From assembly GCF_024158125.1 (NCBI RefSeq), contig NZ_JAMZFT010000001.1:248001-312000 (forward strand): a stretch of 64,000 nucleotides of DNA. Direction: 5' to 3'. Under the pieces are notes generated by a model. That model worked only from the letters and a program-made list of their open reading frames with translations, was not told the DNA's origin and searched no databases. The translations under genes were made by a program, and so were the position numbers. Position 1 is the stretch's first letter. Each line of letters begins with the position of its first letter. Shown piece after piece: positions 18,887 to 27,896 of this stretch. The DNA comes from Futiania mangrovi. GTDB taxonomy: Bacteria > Pseudomonadota > Alphaproteobacteria > Futianiales > Futianiaceae.

Positions 18887-20065
18887 CTAGCGCCCGAGCG
18901 CCTTCACCGCGCGGTCGAGCCCGTCGAGGGTCAGCGGGAACATGCGGTCCTCGAAGATCTGCCGGATCATCTGGACAGAGGGCGTGTAGGACCAGTGCTT
19001 CTCCGGCACCGGATTGATCCAGACAGACTTGGAGAAGGTCTCGGTCATCCGGCGCAGCCAGACCGCGCCCGGCTCCTCGTTCCAGTGCTCCACCGAGCCG
19101 CCGGCATAGGCGATCTCGTAGGGGCTCATCATCGCGTCGCCGACGAAGACCGCCTTGTAGTCGGCGTTGTAGGTGCGCAGCACGTCCCAGGTGGGCGTCC
19201 GCTCCTCGAACCGGCGGCGATTGTCCTTCCACACGCTCTCGTACAGGCAATTGTGGAAGTAGAAATGCTCGAGATTCTTGAACTCGGACCGGGCGGCGGA
19301 AAACAGCTCCTCGCACAGCTTCACGTGCGGATCCATCGAGCCGCCGATGTCGAGGAACAGCAGCACCTTGACGGCATTGTGCCGTTCGGGGCGCATCTGG
19401 ATGTCGAGATAGCCGTGGCGGGCGGTTTCGCTGATCGTTCCGTCGAGGTCGAGCTCCTCCGCCGCACCCTCGCGCGCCCAGCGGCGCAGGCGGCGCAGCG
19501 CGACCTTGATGGAGCGGGTGCCGATCTCGACGTCGGTGTCGAGGTTTCGGAACTCCCGCTTGTCCCAGACCTTCACGGCGGAGAAGTTCCGGTTGCCGTC
19601 CTGCCCGATCCGGATGCCTTCGGGATTGTAGCCATAGGCGCCGAAGGGGGAGGTGCCGGCCGTGCCGATCCACTTGTTGCCGCCTTCGTGACGCTTCTTC
19701 TGCTCCTCGAGCCGCTTCTTGAACTCCTCCATCAGCTTGTCCCAGCCGCCCAGCGACTCGACAAGCTTCTTTTCCTCTTCCGTCAGAAAGCGTTCCGCGA
19801 GCTTCTTCAGCCATTCCGCGGGGATGTCGACGGCTTCTTCCATCGGAAGTGTCGGCTCCAGCCCCTTGAACACCTTGCCGAAAACCTGGTCGAAGCGGTC
19901 GAGGAACTTCTCGTCCTTCACGAGCGAGGCACGCGCGAGGAAATAGAAGTCGTTGATGGAGTATTCCGGTACGCGCGCGTCCATCGCCTCCAGCAGCGTC
20001 AGGTACTCCCGCACGGACACGGGTAGCCGGGCTGCCTTCATCTCGTAGAAGAGGTCGAGGAACAT
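18887..20065 (-). CDS. CoxE-like VWA-domain protein
   Basis: This 392-residue protein belongs to the CoxE/YeaD-like VWA group (COG3552-type). The C-terminal VWA domain shows a MIDAS opening DIGGSMD near residue 240 and a second metal-site region FVGDAMMSP. The N-terminal half is helical and charged (EEEKKLVESLGGWDKLMEE). Such proteins work with MoxR ATPases as chaperones that insert metals or mature enzymes; the partner ATPase is encoded two genes upstream at 22150-22992. The start ATG 20065 has AGGGAG eight bases ahead. The client of this pair is not in view. Confidence 0.85.
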   Translation of the reverse strand: MFLDLFYEMKAARLPVSVREYLTLLEAMDARVPEYSINDFYFLARASLVKDEKFLDRFDQVFGKVFKGLEPTLPMEEAVDIPAEWLKKLAERFLTEEEKKLVESLGGWDKLMEEFKKRLEEQKKRHEGGNKWIGTAGTSPFGAYGYNPEGIRIGQDGNRNFSAVKVWDKREFRNLDTDVEIGTRSIKVALRRLRRWAREGAAEELDLDGTISETARHGYLDIQMRPERHNAVKVLLFLDIGGSMDPHVKLCEELFSAARSEFKNLEHFYFHNCLYESVWKDNRRRFEERTPTWDVLRTYNADYKAVFVGDAMMSPYEIAYAGGSVEHWNEEPGAVWLRRMTETFSKSVWINPVPEKHWSYTPSVQMIRQIFEDRMFPLTLDGLDRAVKALGR

Positions 20066-20087
20066 GGGGCGGCGCTCCCTTGGCCTG

Positions 20088-20252
20088 TCAGGTGGCGCGC
20101 TGGACGATGACGATGATCACGAAATAGGCCGCGAGCGCGAAGGTCGTCCAGACGCCCGCGCGCATCAGGGCATCCGGCCAGCCCAGGCGCTTGCGCAGGC
20201 GGCCCCAGGCGAGAACGGCGGCGAACACGACGGCGAGAACGAGAAAGCCCAT
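20088..20252 (-). CDS. Small two-helix membrane protein
   Basis: A 54-residue frame (MGFLVLAVVFAAVLAWGRL at the start) encodes two hydrophobic segments joined by a basic loop around RKRLGWPD. GGGAGG stands nine bases before ATG 20252, and the stop is 22 bases before the VWA gene, so it fits as a member of the same operon. No homologue comes to mind. Position and ribosome site make it a good small-protein candidate, perhaps a membrane anchor for the MoxR/VWA pair. Confidence 0.6.
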   Translation of the reverse strand: MGFLVLAVVFAAVLAWGRLRKRLGWPDALMRAGVWTTFALAAYFVIIVIVQRAT

Positions 20253-20425
20253 CGCCTAGCGCCTCCCGGCGCGGTGCGCCGTGCGGTTGCGGTCTGCCGT
20301 CATGCCTTGTCCAAGCCTCCACGCCGGTACTGGTTTCCGGGTGGGAGACTAGCGCCCGGAGCCCCCCTCGGCCAGTGGGCTTTGCGCAGAGGTGGCAGGT
20401 GCCGGACGTGGATCGCGGAGATATG

Positions 20426-22036
20426 CTAGCCCGGTGTGAAGGTGCAGGGTGCCGTGATGTCAACCTTGAGCGCCTCGGGCGGGGGGACCGCGGAAGGATT
20501 GCGGAAGACCGTCAGGCGGTCTGCGCGTGGGAACGCGCCCGGCTGCAATTCCTGCTCGAAATCCATGGCCGCATCGCTCAGCACAGGGAGGGCCAGCACC
20601 TTCTCGCCGTCTTCGGGACGCATCGGCGGGAAGAGGGGACCGCTGCGCCAGCGGTAGGTCTGGATGTAGTCGGCCGAGCGCCATAGCGTGCCGAGATCCA
20701 TTGCCGAGGTCATGCACCCGGTCCTGTAGGAGACGAGAAATTCCATCACGTGCGCCTCGGGTAGGCGCGCGGCGGTCACGCCGCCTGCGATGGTCAGGAT
20801 GCGCGGAGGGCGCGCCGCCGCGCGCGGGTCCGCCGCCCAATCCGTGGCGATGGCACCCGCCTGCTCCCTCAGCACCGCCAGAAAGCCCGCATAGTCGCGC
20901 AGGCTCACGAACGCATACTCCCGCGCCAAGGCCGCCTCGAGCGCCGAGGTGTTCCCGTCGTTGCGGAGAAGGAGGTGGAACACGGTCGGGTTCAGCGTGT
21001 GCACGCTCATCACGAGAGTGAGCAGAATGTTGGCACCCGCCGCTGCCATGGCCGTCCGCAGACCCGCGCCAGCGGCAGCGATGCCGGGCGCGAGAAGCGC
21101 CGCGGCAACCGGCAGATAGGGGACGAGCGCGCGGTAACCGAACATCATGTGCGCGGTCGCCATCGTCGCAAGGTAGGGAGCGAGACAGAGCAGGCCGAGC
21201 AGCAGCATGCGCCGGAAGGAGCCGGGCGCGGCTTCGATGCGCGCGCGGCGCAGCAGGACCGGACCGAGGGCAAGCACGCCGAAGCCGGCAATATAGGCAA
21301 GGTTCGCGAACAGCGCGCCCCCGGATGCAAGTCCGGCCTTTGCGTAGAAGGACGAGGGCAGGGGCGTGCCGTATGCAAGCTGTGCGTACAGCAGCCACGC
21401 TCCAAGCAAACCGCCACCCGCCAACGCTCCTGCCCATGCGCAGGGTGAGGCGCGGTAGCGCCAGAGGACCGCGAGGCCGAGCGGCGCCACGAACAGCAGG
21501 GCATCGTGGCGGGTCAGCACGATCAGTGCGCACAGGAACAGCAGAAGTCCCGCCTTGCGGGGTGCGGATTGGCGGCCGAGGTCGTGCGCAAGCGCCGCCG
21601 CCGCGGCGAGCATGCCCGCGAGCATCGGCGTCTCGAGGCCGCCGACGGACCAGAGCGCAAGAAACGGCGAGGTGGCGGCTATCGCGAGGAAGATCGCGCG
21701 GGCCATCCCGTCGAGGCGCGCGGCGAGGATCAGCACGCCGCCGAGCGCGAGAAGCGGGCCGGCAAGCCGCCACACCCCGACCGGGTCGAGCCCCAGGAGC
21801 GCGACCCCGGCGGCAATCAGCCCGTGCAGGGGAGAGGTCAGCGCGCTGACCGGCTCTCCCGGATTATAGACGAGCGCGCTGTGCGTGGCCGCGTTGTGGG
21901 CATATCGGGCGACGATCCACGCATCGTCCGCGGTGAACGGCCAGAACTGAAGGCACAGGAGCACAAACATGCCGACGGCAAGCGCCGCCGGCACGATCTG
22001 CCGCTCCCGCATCGAGGCAACCGCTGTCAGGCTCAC
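20426..22036 (-). CDS. GT-C-fold-like integral membrane protein
   Basis: The 536-residue product (GTG start at 22036; the next ATG at 22012 lacks a ribosome site) has about ten membrane helices. After the first helix comes FTADDAWIVARY, the acidic DD position of GT-C glycosyltransferases, which use polyprenyl-linked sugars. The following loop LVYNPGEPVSALTSPLHGL is typical of that superfamily. A C-terminal periplasmic domain (from about 375) closes the protein. No donor or acceptor can be named. It is unusual to find it between a MoxR ATPase and a CoxE-like VWA protein. Confidence 0.65.
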   Translation of the reverse strand: MSLTAVASMRERQIVPAALAVGMFVLLCLQFWPFTADDAWIVARYAHNAATHSALVYNPGEPVSALTSPLHGLIAAGVALLGLDPVGVWRLAGPLLALGGVLILAARLDGMARAIFLAIAATSPFLALWSVGGLETPMLAGMLAAAAALAHDLGRQSAPRKAGLLLFLCALIVLTRHDALLFVAPLGLAVLWRYRASPCAWAGALAGGGLLGAWLLYAQLAYGTPLPSSFYAKAGLASGGALFANLAYIAGFGVLALGPVLLRRARIEAAPGSFRRMLLLGLLCLAPYLATMATAHMMFGYRALVPYLPVAAALLAPGIAAAGAGLRTAMAAAGANILLTLVMSVHTLNPTVFHLLLRNDGNTSALEAALAREYAFVSLRDYAGFLAVLREQAGAIATDWAADPRAAARPPRILTIAGGVTAARLPEAHVMEFLVSYRTGCMTSAMDLGTLWRSADYIQTYRWRSGPLFPPMRPEDGEKVLALPVLSDAAMDFEQELQPGAFPRADRLTVFRNPSAVPPPEALKVDITAPCTFTPG

Positions 22037-22089
22037 CCGCTACGCGCCCTACCCAACCGAATACAGGGCGAGAGCCTAGACCGGCATGC

Positions 22090-22104
22090 TTAACGCGGGG
22101 TTAG
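22090..22104. promoter_or_regulatory. Near-match CtrA box
   Basis: TTAA at 22090-22093 and TTAG at 22101-22104 are separated by seven bases, one mismatch from the CtrA site TTAA-N7-TTAA. It lies 54 bases upstream of the GT-C-like gene start. With one mismatch and short half-sites this may be chance. Confidence 0.25.
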
Positions 22105-22149
22105 GCCGTCCGCGGCCGGGCGTCCCGGGCACGGCCAGCGGGGGAGAGG

Positions 22150-22992
<843 letters not shown>

Positions 22993-23102
22993 GCTGCTTC
23001 CCTCGTCAATTTCGCGCGCGCGAAAGGCAAGCTAGGGGGGCATCGCCCCCGCATCAAGCGTTCCGCGTGCCGGTCTGCCTTGCGGCGGCGCACACTCATG
23101 AC

Positions 23103-23130
23103 GTGACTTCTGCGAAAATTCGCGTATATA
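23103..23130 (+). promoter_or_regulatory. Sigma-70-type promoter for dksA
   Basis: GTGACT (23103-23108) and TATATA (23125-23130) are separated by 16 bases. The arrangement is the same as in the rpsD promoter at 37231. Transcription would start about 90 bases before the dksA ATG. Confidence 0.5.
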
Positions 23131-23229
23131 GCGCCGCATCTCTCCCGACGACTCGCGCGGGGAACAGTGGTGCCAGCCGGGTCTCTTACGTCAGGGATGC
23201 CGAGGATGGAGAGGGACAGGTAGAAGCTC

Positions 23230-23646
23230 ATGTCGGTTGAATTGCCCGCAGATTACGTCCCGTCGGACGACGAGCCCTTCATGAACGAGCGGCAGCTGGA
23301 GTATTTCCGGCGCAAGCTCGAAACCTGGAAAGCCGACATCCTGTCGCAAAGCCGGGAGACGGTTCACGCGATGCAGAGCGAGGAGATGAACCTCGCAGAC
23401 ATCGCCGACCGGGCGTCGTCGGAGTCGGAGCGCGCGCTGGAACTGCGCGCCCGCGACCGCCAGCGCAAGCTGATCTCCAAGATCGATTCCGCTCTGCGGC
23501 GGATCGAGGACGGCTCCTACGGCTATTGCGAGGAGACGGGGGAGCCGATCAGCCTGAAGCGGCTCGACGCGCGCCCCATCGCCACGCTCTCCATCGAGGC
23601 GCAGGAGCGTCACGAGCGGCGCGAGAAGGTCTACCGCGACGATTGA
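23230..23646 (+). CDS. dksA: DksA-like RNA polymerase-binding regulator
   Basis: The 138-residue product has a long coiled coil (about 20-90) and the C-terminal TraR/DksA finger region YGYCEETGEPI. The acidic coiled-coil tip reads LADIADRAS, retaining the two Asp residues used by DksA inside the polymerase channel. Only one cysteine (Cys100) remains of the four zinc ligands in E. coli DksA, as is common in alphaproteobacteria. The fold is therefore probably zinc-independent. It should act with ppGpp on stable RNA and amino-acid promoters. It stands alone between moxR and the flagellar genes. Confidence 0.9.
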   Translation: MSVELPADYVPSDDEPFMNERQLEYFRRKLETWKADILSQSRETVHAMQSEEMNLADIADRASSESERALELRARDRQRKLISKIDSALRRIEDGSYGYCEETGEPISLKRLDARPIATLSIEAQERHERREKVYRDD

Positions 23647-23671
23647 TCCGGCCGGGCCCGGCGGCGTGCTG

Positions 23672-23697
23672 ACGTTCCGTTAATGCAAACGGAACGT
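23672..23697. repeat. Perfect inverted repeat between dksA and fliL
   Basis: A 10-bp arm at 23672-23681 pairs with 23688-23697 around a 6-base loop. It is AT-richer than its surroundings and has no T-run, so it may be a weak dksA terminator or a regulator site for the flagellar operon. The TTAA tetramers at its inner left and outer right edges are 13 bases apart, not the 7 of a CtrA site. Confidence 0.45.
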
Positions 23698-23793
23698 TAA
23701 CCCGCCCCGCCCCATGCTGGCGGCGTGCGCCTGACGTGTCCCGTTCGCGTGGATGTGTCGGCGTGGAACCGCAAGCGACGGGATGGCCCTGCC

Positions 23794-24294
23794 ATGACCG
23801 ATCTGGCCGCGGACCGGGCGACCGGCTCCGTTTTCCTTTCACGATGGCACCGGCTGACGCCGGGGCGCCGGCTGCTGCTTGCCGCGCTGCCCATGGCGTG
23901 GCTCGCACTCGGCGCGCTCATCGGCTATGGCGCGGGCCGGATCGACGCGATGCACCCGGCAGGCGGTGCCGCCGGGCAGGGCGCGCCCTTGCGCGCGGCC
24001 TGGGATCTGCCCGACATGCTCGTGACGCTCGATTCTCCGGCAGAGCGTCCGGTCTATCTGCGCCTCGCGGTCTCTCTCGAACTCGCCGGCGGCGCCGCGC
24101 AGCAGCGCGACGCGGCACGGCTTGCGCGCCTCACCGACAGTTTCCAGACCGGCTTGCGCGCCCTGCGTCCCGTGGACCTGTCGGGTGCGGCGGGCACGCA
24201 GCGCGTGAAGGACGAACTGGCCCGGCGCGCGGCGCTGGTCCTCGGGGCGGGCCGGGTCGAAGGCGTTCTGATCCGGGAGCTTCTGGTGCAATGA
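23794..24294 (+). CDS. fliL: Flagellar basal body-associated protein FliL
   Basis: This single-pass membrane protein has 166 residues, with a basic N-terminus, one helix (about 28-48) and a periplasmic domain holding the FliL patterns LPDMLVTLDS, VYLRLAVSLEL and the end VEGVLIRELLVQ. FliL sits around the stator and stabilises motor torque. ATG 23794 gives the normal length. Its stop overlaps fliM (ATGA), so the two are coupled. It is divergent enough that FliL rather than another membrane protein is supported chiefly by the fliM neighbour. Confidence 0.82.
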   Translation: MTDLAADRATGSVFLSRWHRLTPGRRLLLAALPMAWLALGALIGYGAGRIDAMHPAGGAAGQGAPLRAAWDLPDMLVTLDSPAERPVYLRLAVSLELAGGAAQQRDAARLARLTDSFQTGLRALRPVDLSGAAGTQRVKDELARRAALVLGAGRVEGVLIRELLVQ

Positions 24295-25469
24295 GCGCAG
24301 ACGACGCCAAGATGCTCGATGCCTGGGCGGCCGCGCTCGAGGAAGAGCGCAGATCCATGCTCGGGAACAGCCTGCTCACCGACGAGTTCCTCGACGAGCT
24401 TGCGCCCGACGCGGCAGCCGACGCCGGCACGGATGACGGCATGGGCGACGGGGTGGGCCGCATCCTGAACCAGGACGAGATCGACAGCCTGATGGGGTTC
24501 GATCTCGACGCCGGGGGAGACTGGTCCGACGAGGGGGCGGAGGACGCCGCCGGCGGGTCCGGAAGCCTTGCGGCGATCGTCAATTCCTCGCTGGTCTCCT
24601 ACGAGCGGCTACCCATGCTGGAGATCGTTTTCGACCGGCTGGTCCGCCTGCTCACCGGCTCGCTGCGCACGCTGACCGCAGGTTCGGTGGAGGTCGACAT
24701 CGAGAGCATCTCGTCGGTGCGCTTCGGAGACTATACCGAACAGGTGCCGGTGCCGACGCTGATGGCGGTCTTCAAGGCGACGGAGTGGGACAATCACGCG
24801 CTCTTCACGCTCGATTCTGGCCTGATCTACGCCGTGGTGGACATCCTGCTCGGCGGGCGCCGTGGCGGGAGGGCGGTGGACCCCGACGGACGGCCGTTCT
24901 CCACGCTGGAGCGCCGCCTCGTGGAGCGCCTCGTCACCGCGACGCTGGACGACCTTGGGCAGGCATTCAAGCCGCTTGCGGACGTCCATTTCACCCTCGA
25001 CCGGACCGAGACGAACCCTCGTTTCGCCGCGATCGACCGGCCGTCGAACGCCTGCGTCCTCGTGCGCCTCAAGATCGACTTCGAGAAGCGCGGCGGCCGC
25101 ATGGACCTGCTGTTGCCGCATGCGACGCTGGAGCCTGTGCGCGAGGTCCTGCTGCAGATGTTCATGGGCGAGAAGTTCGGCCGCGACAAGATCTGGGAGA
25201 GCCACCTTGCGGGAGAGGTCTGGCGGACCGAGGTCGAGATCGAGGCGGTGCTCGACGAGCGCACCGTACCGCTCGGCGACCTGTGCCGGCTCAAGGTCGG
25301 CGACACGCTGATGTTCGGCGCGATGCCCGACGGCGAGGTCGTGTTGCGGGCGGGCGGCGTGCCGCTGCATACCGGAACGGCGGGCCGCACGGGCAGCAGG
25401 GCCTCTGTGACCGTCGTGCGCGCGCTGGCCGGGGAGGCTGCGGCGGCGCGCGGCGAGGATGCGGCCTGA
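24291..25469 (+). CDS. fliM: Flagellar motor switch protein FliM
   Basis: This 392-residue switch protein of the C-ring controls rotation on binding phosphorylated CheY. The middle domain (about 95-290) includes RFGDYTEQVPVPTLMAVFKA, and the C-terminal SPOA domain (about 310-380) has LGDLCRLKVGDTL. The CheY-binding element LNQDEIDSLMG is not at the extreme N-terminus as usual but at residues 59-69, behind an acidic extension. That extension contains a similar string, LLTDEFLDEL, at 28-37. The start overlaps fliL and the stop overlaps motE (TGATG). Confidence 0.92.
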   Translation: MSADDAKMLDAWAAALEEERRSMLGNSLLTDEFLDELAPDAAADAGTDDGMGDGVGRILNQDEIDSLMGFDLDAGGDWSDEGAEDAAGGSGSLAAIVNSSLVSYERLPMLEIVFDRLVRLLTGSLRTLTAGSVEVDIESISSVRFGDYTEQVPVPTLMAVFKATEWDNHALFTLDSGLIYAVVDILLGGRRGGRAVDPDGRPFSTLERRLVERLVTATLDDLGQAFKPLADVHFTLDRTETNPRFAAIDRPSNACVLVRLKIDFEKRGGRMDLLLPHATLEPVREVLLQMFMGEKFGRDKIWESHLAGEVWRTEVEIEAVLDERTVPLGDLCRLKVGDTLMFGAMPDGEVVLRAGGVPLHTGTAGRTGSRASVTVVRALAGEAAAARGEDAA

Positions 25470-25999
25470 TGGTGCGGTTCCGGTTCGTCTTCGTCCTCAC
25501 GGCTCTCTGCGTGGCCGGGGCCTGGTTGCTGGCTGTGGCTCCCGGTGCGGCTGAGGAGGCGGGCTACCTGACCCCCGACCAGGAGGCCCTGCATGAGGGG
25601 CTCGCGCGCCGGGCGGCCGACCTGGACCGGCGGGAAGCCGCGCTCGACCTCAAGGCGCGGGAGCTGGAAACGCTCGCGCATGAGATCGCACGCAGGATCG
25701 ACGCACTCGAGGCCGAGGGGCGACGCATCTCCGCCGCCCGGGCCGCCCTCGACCGGAGCCGGAACGCAGAGGCCGATGCGCTCGCCCGTGCCTATGGCGC
25801 CATGCGCCCGCGCGAAGCAGCCGCCGTGCTGGCCGGTCTTTCGCCCGCTCTGGCCGAGGACATCGCCGCGCGGCTGCCTCCGATGAAGCTCGGCCCCATC
25901 CTCGGCCACCTGCCGGAAGAGCGCGCGCGCGACCTGACCCGCCGTCTCGCCGCGCGCGCAGGCCTTGCCGCCGCCGGACGGGACGGCAACCCGTCGTGA
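25469..25999 (+). CDS. motE: MotE-like flagellar protein (MgtE N-domain family)
   Basis: The 176-residue exported protein starts with a signal sequence (MVRFRFVFVLTALCVAGAW) and continues with a coiled coil (about 35-105) rich in Arg, Glu and Ala. It ends with a domain RPREAAAVLAGLSPALAEDIA followed by LPEERARDLTRRL, which is the MgtE intracellular-N-like module of MotE/COG3334 proteins. These act as periplasmic chaperones of the motor protein MotC in rhizobia. It is joined to fliM by TGATG and to the next gene by GTGA. Confidence 0.8.
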   Translation: MVRFRFVFVLTALCVAGAWLLAVAPGAAEEAGYLTPDQEALHEGLARRAADLDRREAALDLKARELETLAHEIARRIDALEAEGRRISAARAALDRSRNAEADALARAYGAMRPREAAAVLAGLSPALAEDIAARLPPMKLGPILGHLPEERARDLTRRLAARAGLAAAGRDGNPS

Positions 26000-27774
26000 C
26001 CGCGCCCCGCGCCGCAGCCCTGCTGGCCGCCGCGTTCCTCGCATGCGCCGGACCGGCCCGGGCCGACAGTGCATCGGCGGGGGCGACGGACATTCTTGCC
26101 ATGGACCTCAAGGGCTGGGCCGGCGGGGCCGATGCCGCCTACTGGCCGCGCCGCCATGCGCTCGAAACGGCGCTCCTGGAGGCGCCGGAAGAAGAGACGC
26201 CGGACCGCCGTCTCGCGCTCGTCCGGTTTCATCTCGCCTATGGAGAGGGTGCGGAGGCGCTTGGTCACCTGGAGACGCTGACCGGAACGGCGCTGCAGCC
26301 GGCAGCGCGGTCGCTTCTCGCGGGGGCGGCCCGGATGCAGGCCGGGCAGGTGACGGAGGCGCTGCGCGCGCTGTCCATCCCGGCGCTGGCGCACGACCGC
26401 CACGCGCGCTTGTGGCGCGCGCTCGCAGCCGTGCGCCGCGGCGACTGGCAGGGAGCCGGGCGGGAGCTGGCCGCCCTCGGCCCCAAGGCGCTGGGCGGGG
26501 TTCTGGCCCTCTATCCCGAGGCGTTCGCCGAAGAATTGCTGGCCGGTGCCGCGCGCGCCGCGACACTGACCGCCGATGCCGCACTCGCGCGGCTGCTGGG
26601 CGAGACGGGCCGCGTATACCCGCTTCCGCCGGTCGCTTCCGCCCGGGTGGCGTTGGTCGTCGGCGACACGGGTGCGGCGCGGCAGGCGCTTGCCGGGGCG
26701 GAGGTGGCAGAGGGGCCGAACGGGGCGGCCGAGGCGGCCTATCTGCGCCTCGCCCTGCGGGACGCGCCGATGTCCGGCCGCCGGGCTGCCCTGCACGGGC
26801 TTGCCCGGGATGCCGAAGGCAGCCTCGCTGCCGAGATCTGGGCCGCCGCGGCAGAACAGGCACGCCGCGACGGCGCGCCGCTTGCCGCCTTCGAGGCCGC
26901 GGCACGGGCCCGCGCGACGGCGCCGCCCGGACCCTGGCGGCAGGCGCTGGCGCATGCGGCGGCGGACGATCTTGGGCACCTGCTCCTGCCGGGCCCGGGG
27001 GACGCGGTCCCGCTGTCGCCGATTGCGGCTGCCGAACTCGTCCTTGCGCACCGCGACCTCGTGGAGGGTGCGCCGAACCGGCTGGGCCTGCTCGAAGGGT
27101 TCGCCGGCACTCTGTCGCGGCTCGGTCTTCCCGATGCGGCCGCGCGCGTCCTGATGCGTGCCGCCGACCTGCCCGAGGCGCGCCCGCAAGGGCCGTGCCT
27201 GGCGCTGCGCGCTGCGCGGGCGGCGCTCGCAGCGGGCGATCCGGAACGTGCCCTCACCTGGGCGGCGCGGGCGGAGGCGGGCGCGCACCCGCAGGAGGAC
27301 CGGCACGCTGCACGTCTCCTCGGCGCGCGTGCTCTCGCTGCTGCGGGGCGCACGGACGAGGCGCTGGCAGCAATCGGAGAGGCGGACGCAGGCGATGTGG
27401 CATCGCTGCTTGCGGTGCGCGCAGAGATCGCCTGGCAGGGGGAGGCGTGGGGTGAGGCGGCCGACGCTGCAAACACGCTCCTTGTCCAGAGGGCGGCCTA
27501 CCGGGCCGGAGAGACGGGCGCAGCAGGACAGGACGGCGGCCCGGATACGGGCACGCTGGCCCGGCGGGCTGCCGTAGCCTTGATTCGCAGCGGTGCCCGC
27601 GCCGATGTCGTGGCGGAACGTCTCGCCCCGCTTCCGGCACAGGCCGGAGCGCGCGACGGGCCGCGGATCGATGCGCTCGCGGCGGTTCTCCTGGGCAATG
27701 CGGAGCCTGGGAGTGCCCAAGATATCCGGGTCTTGCGCGCAGCCCTTGAGACGCTGTCCCAGGCAAGACCCTGA
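25996..27774 (+). CDS. Large secreted alpha-helical repeat protein of the flagellar operon, function unknown
   Basis: A 592-residue protein starting with GTG in the overlap with motE. It opens with a signal peptide ending ARA before Asp. The rest is Ala/Leu/Arg-rich with repeating helix pairs (for example RLALVRFHLAYGEGAEALGH and LGARALAAAGRTDEALAAIG) of TPR-like character; the repeats are clearest in the last third. I know no named family for it. In alphaproteobacteria large TPR-like proteins of this kind do occur behind motility genes, so a periplasmic motor role such as that of MotC is possible. It lies 122 bases before cckA. Confidence 0.65.
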   Translation: MTAPRAAALLAAAFLACAGPARADSASAGATDILAMDLKGWAGGADAAYWPRRHALETALLEAPEEETPDRRLALVRFHLAYGEGAEALGHLETLTGTALQPAARSLLAGAARMQAGQVTEALRALSIPALAHDRHARLWRALAAVRRGDWQGAGRELAALGPKALGGVLALYPEAFAEELLAGAARAATLTADAALARLLGETGRVYPLPPVASARVALVVGDTGAARQALAGAEVAEGPNGAAEAAYLRLALRDAPMSGRRAALHGLARDAEGSLAAEIWAAAAEQARRDGAPLAAFEAAARARATAPPGPWRQALAHAAADDLGHLLLPGPGDAVPLSPIAAAELVLAHRDLVEGAPNRLGLLEGFAGTLSRLGLPDAAARVLMRAADLPEARPQGPCLALRAARAALAAGDPERALTWAARAEAGAHPQEDRHAARLLGARALAAAGRTDEALAAIGEADAGDVASLLAVRAEIAWQGEAWGEAADAANTLLVQRAAYRAGETGAAGQDGGPDTGTLARRAAVALIRSGARADVVAERLAPLPAQAGARDGPRIDALAAVLLGNAEPGSAQDIRVLRAALETLSQARP

Positions 27775-27812
27775 GACGGCCTTGCCGCGCATACCTCGGG
27801 GCAGCCATGCCA

Positions 27813-27827
27813 TTAACCATTCGTTAA
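27813..27827. promoter_or_regulatory. CtrA-binding box upstream of cckA
   Basis: TTAA (27813-27816) and TTAA (27824-27827) are exactly seven bases apart and the site reads TTAACCATTCGTTAAG. This matches the alphaproteobacterial CtrA consensus in full, in a GC-rich region where TTAA is rare. It lies 70 bases upstream of the cckA start codon. CckA controls CtrA phosphorylation, so a feedback loop is implied. Confidence 0.7.
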
Positions 27828-27896
27828 GTTACGCCCGCCGAACGTGAGCGCCGGGGGCGGTGCGCCGGTGCGGCGACAGGCGGCTTGAGGTTCAGA

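Noticed and set aside
23680-23700. TTAA pair near fliL as a CtrA site
   Set aside because: The two TTAA are 13 bases apart instead of 7, and they are edge parts of an inverted repeat.
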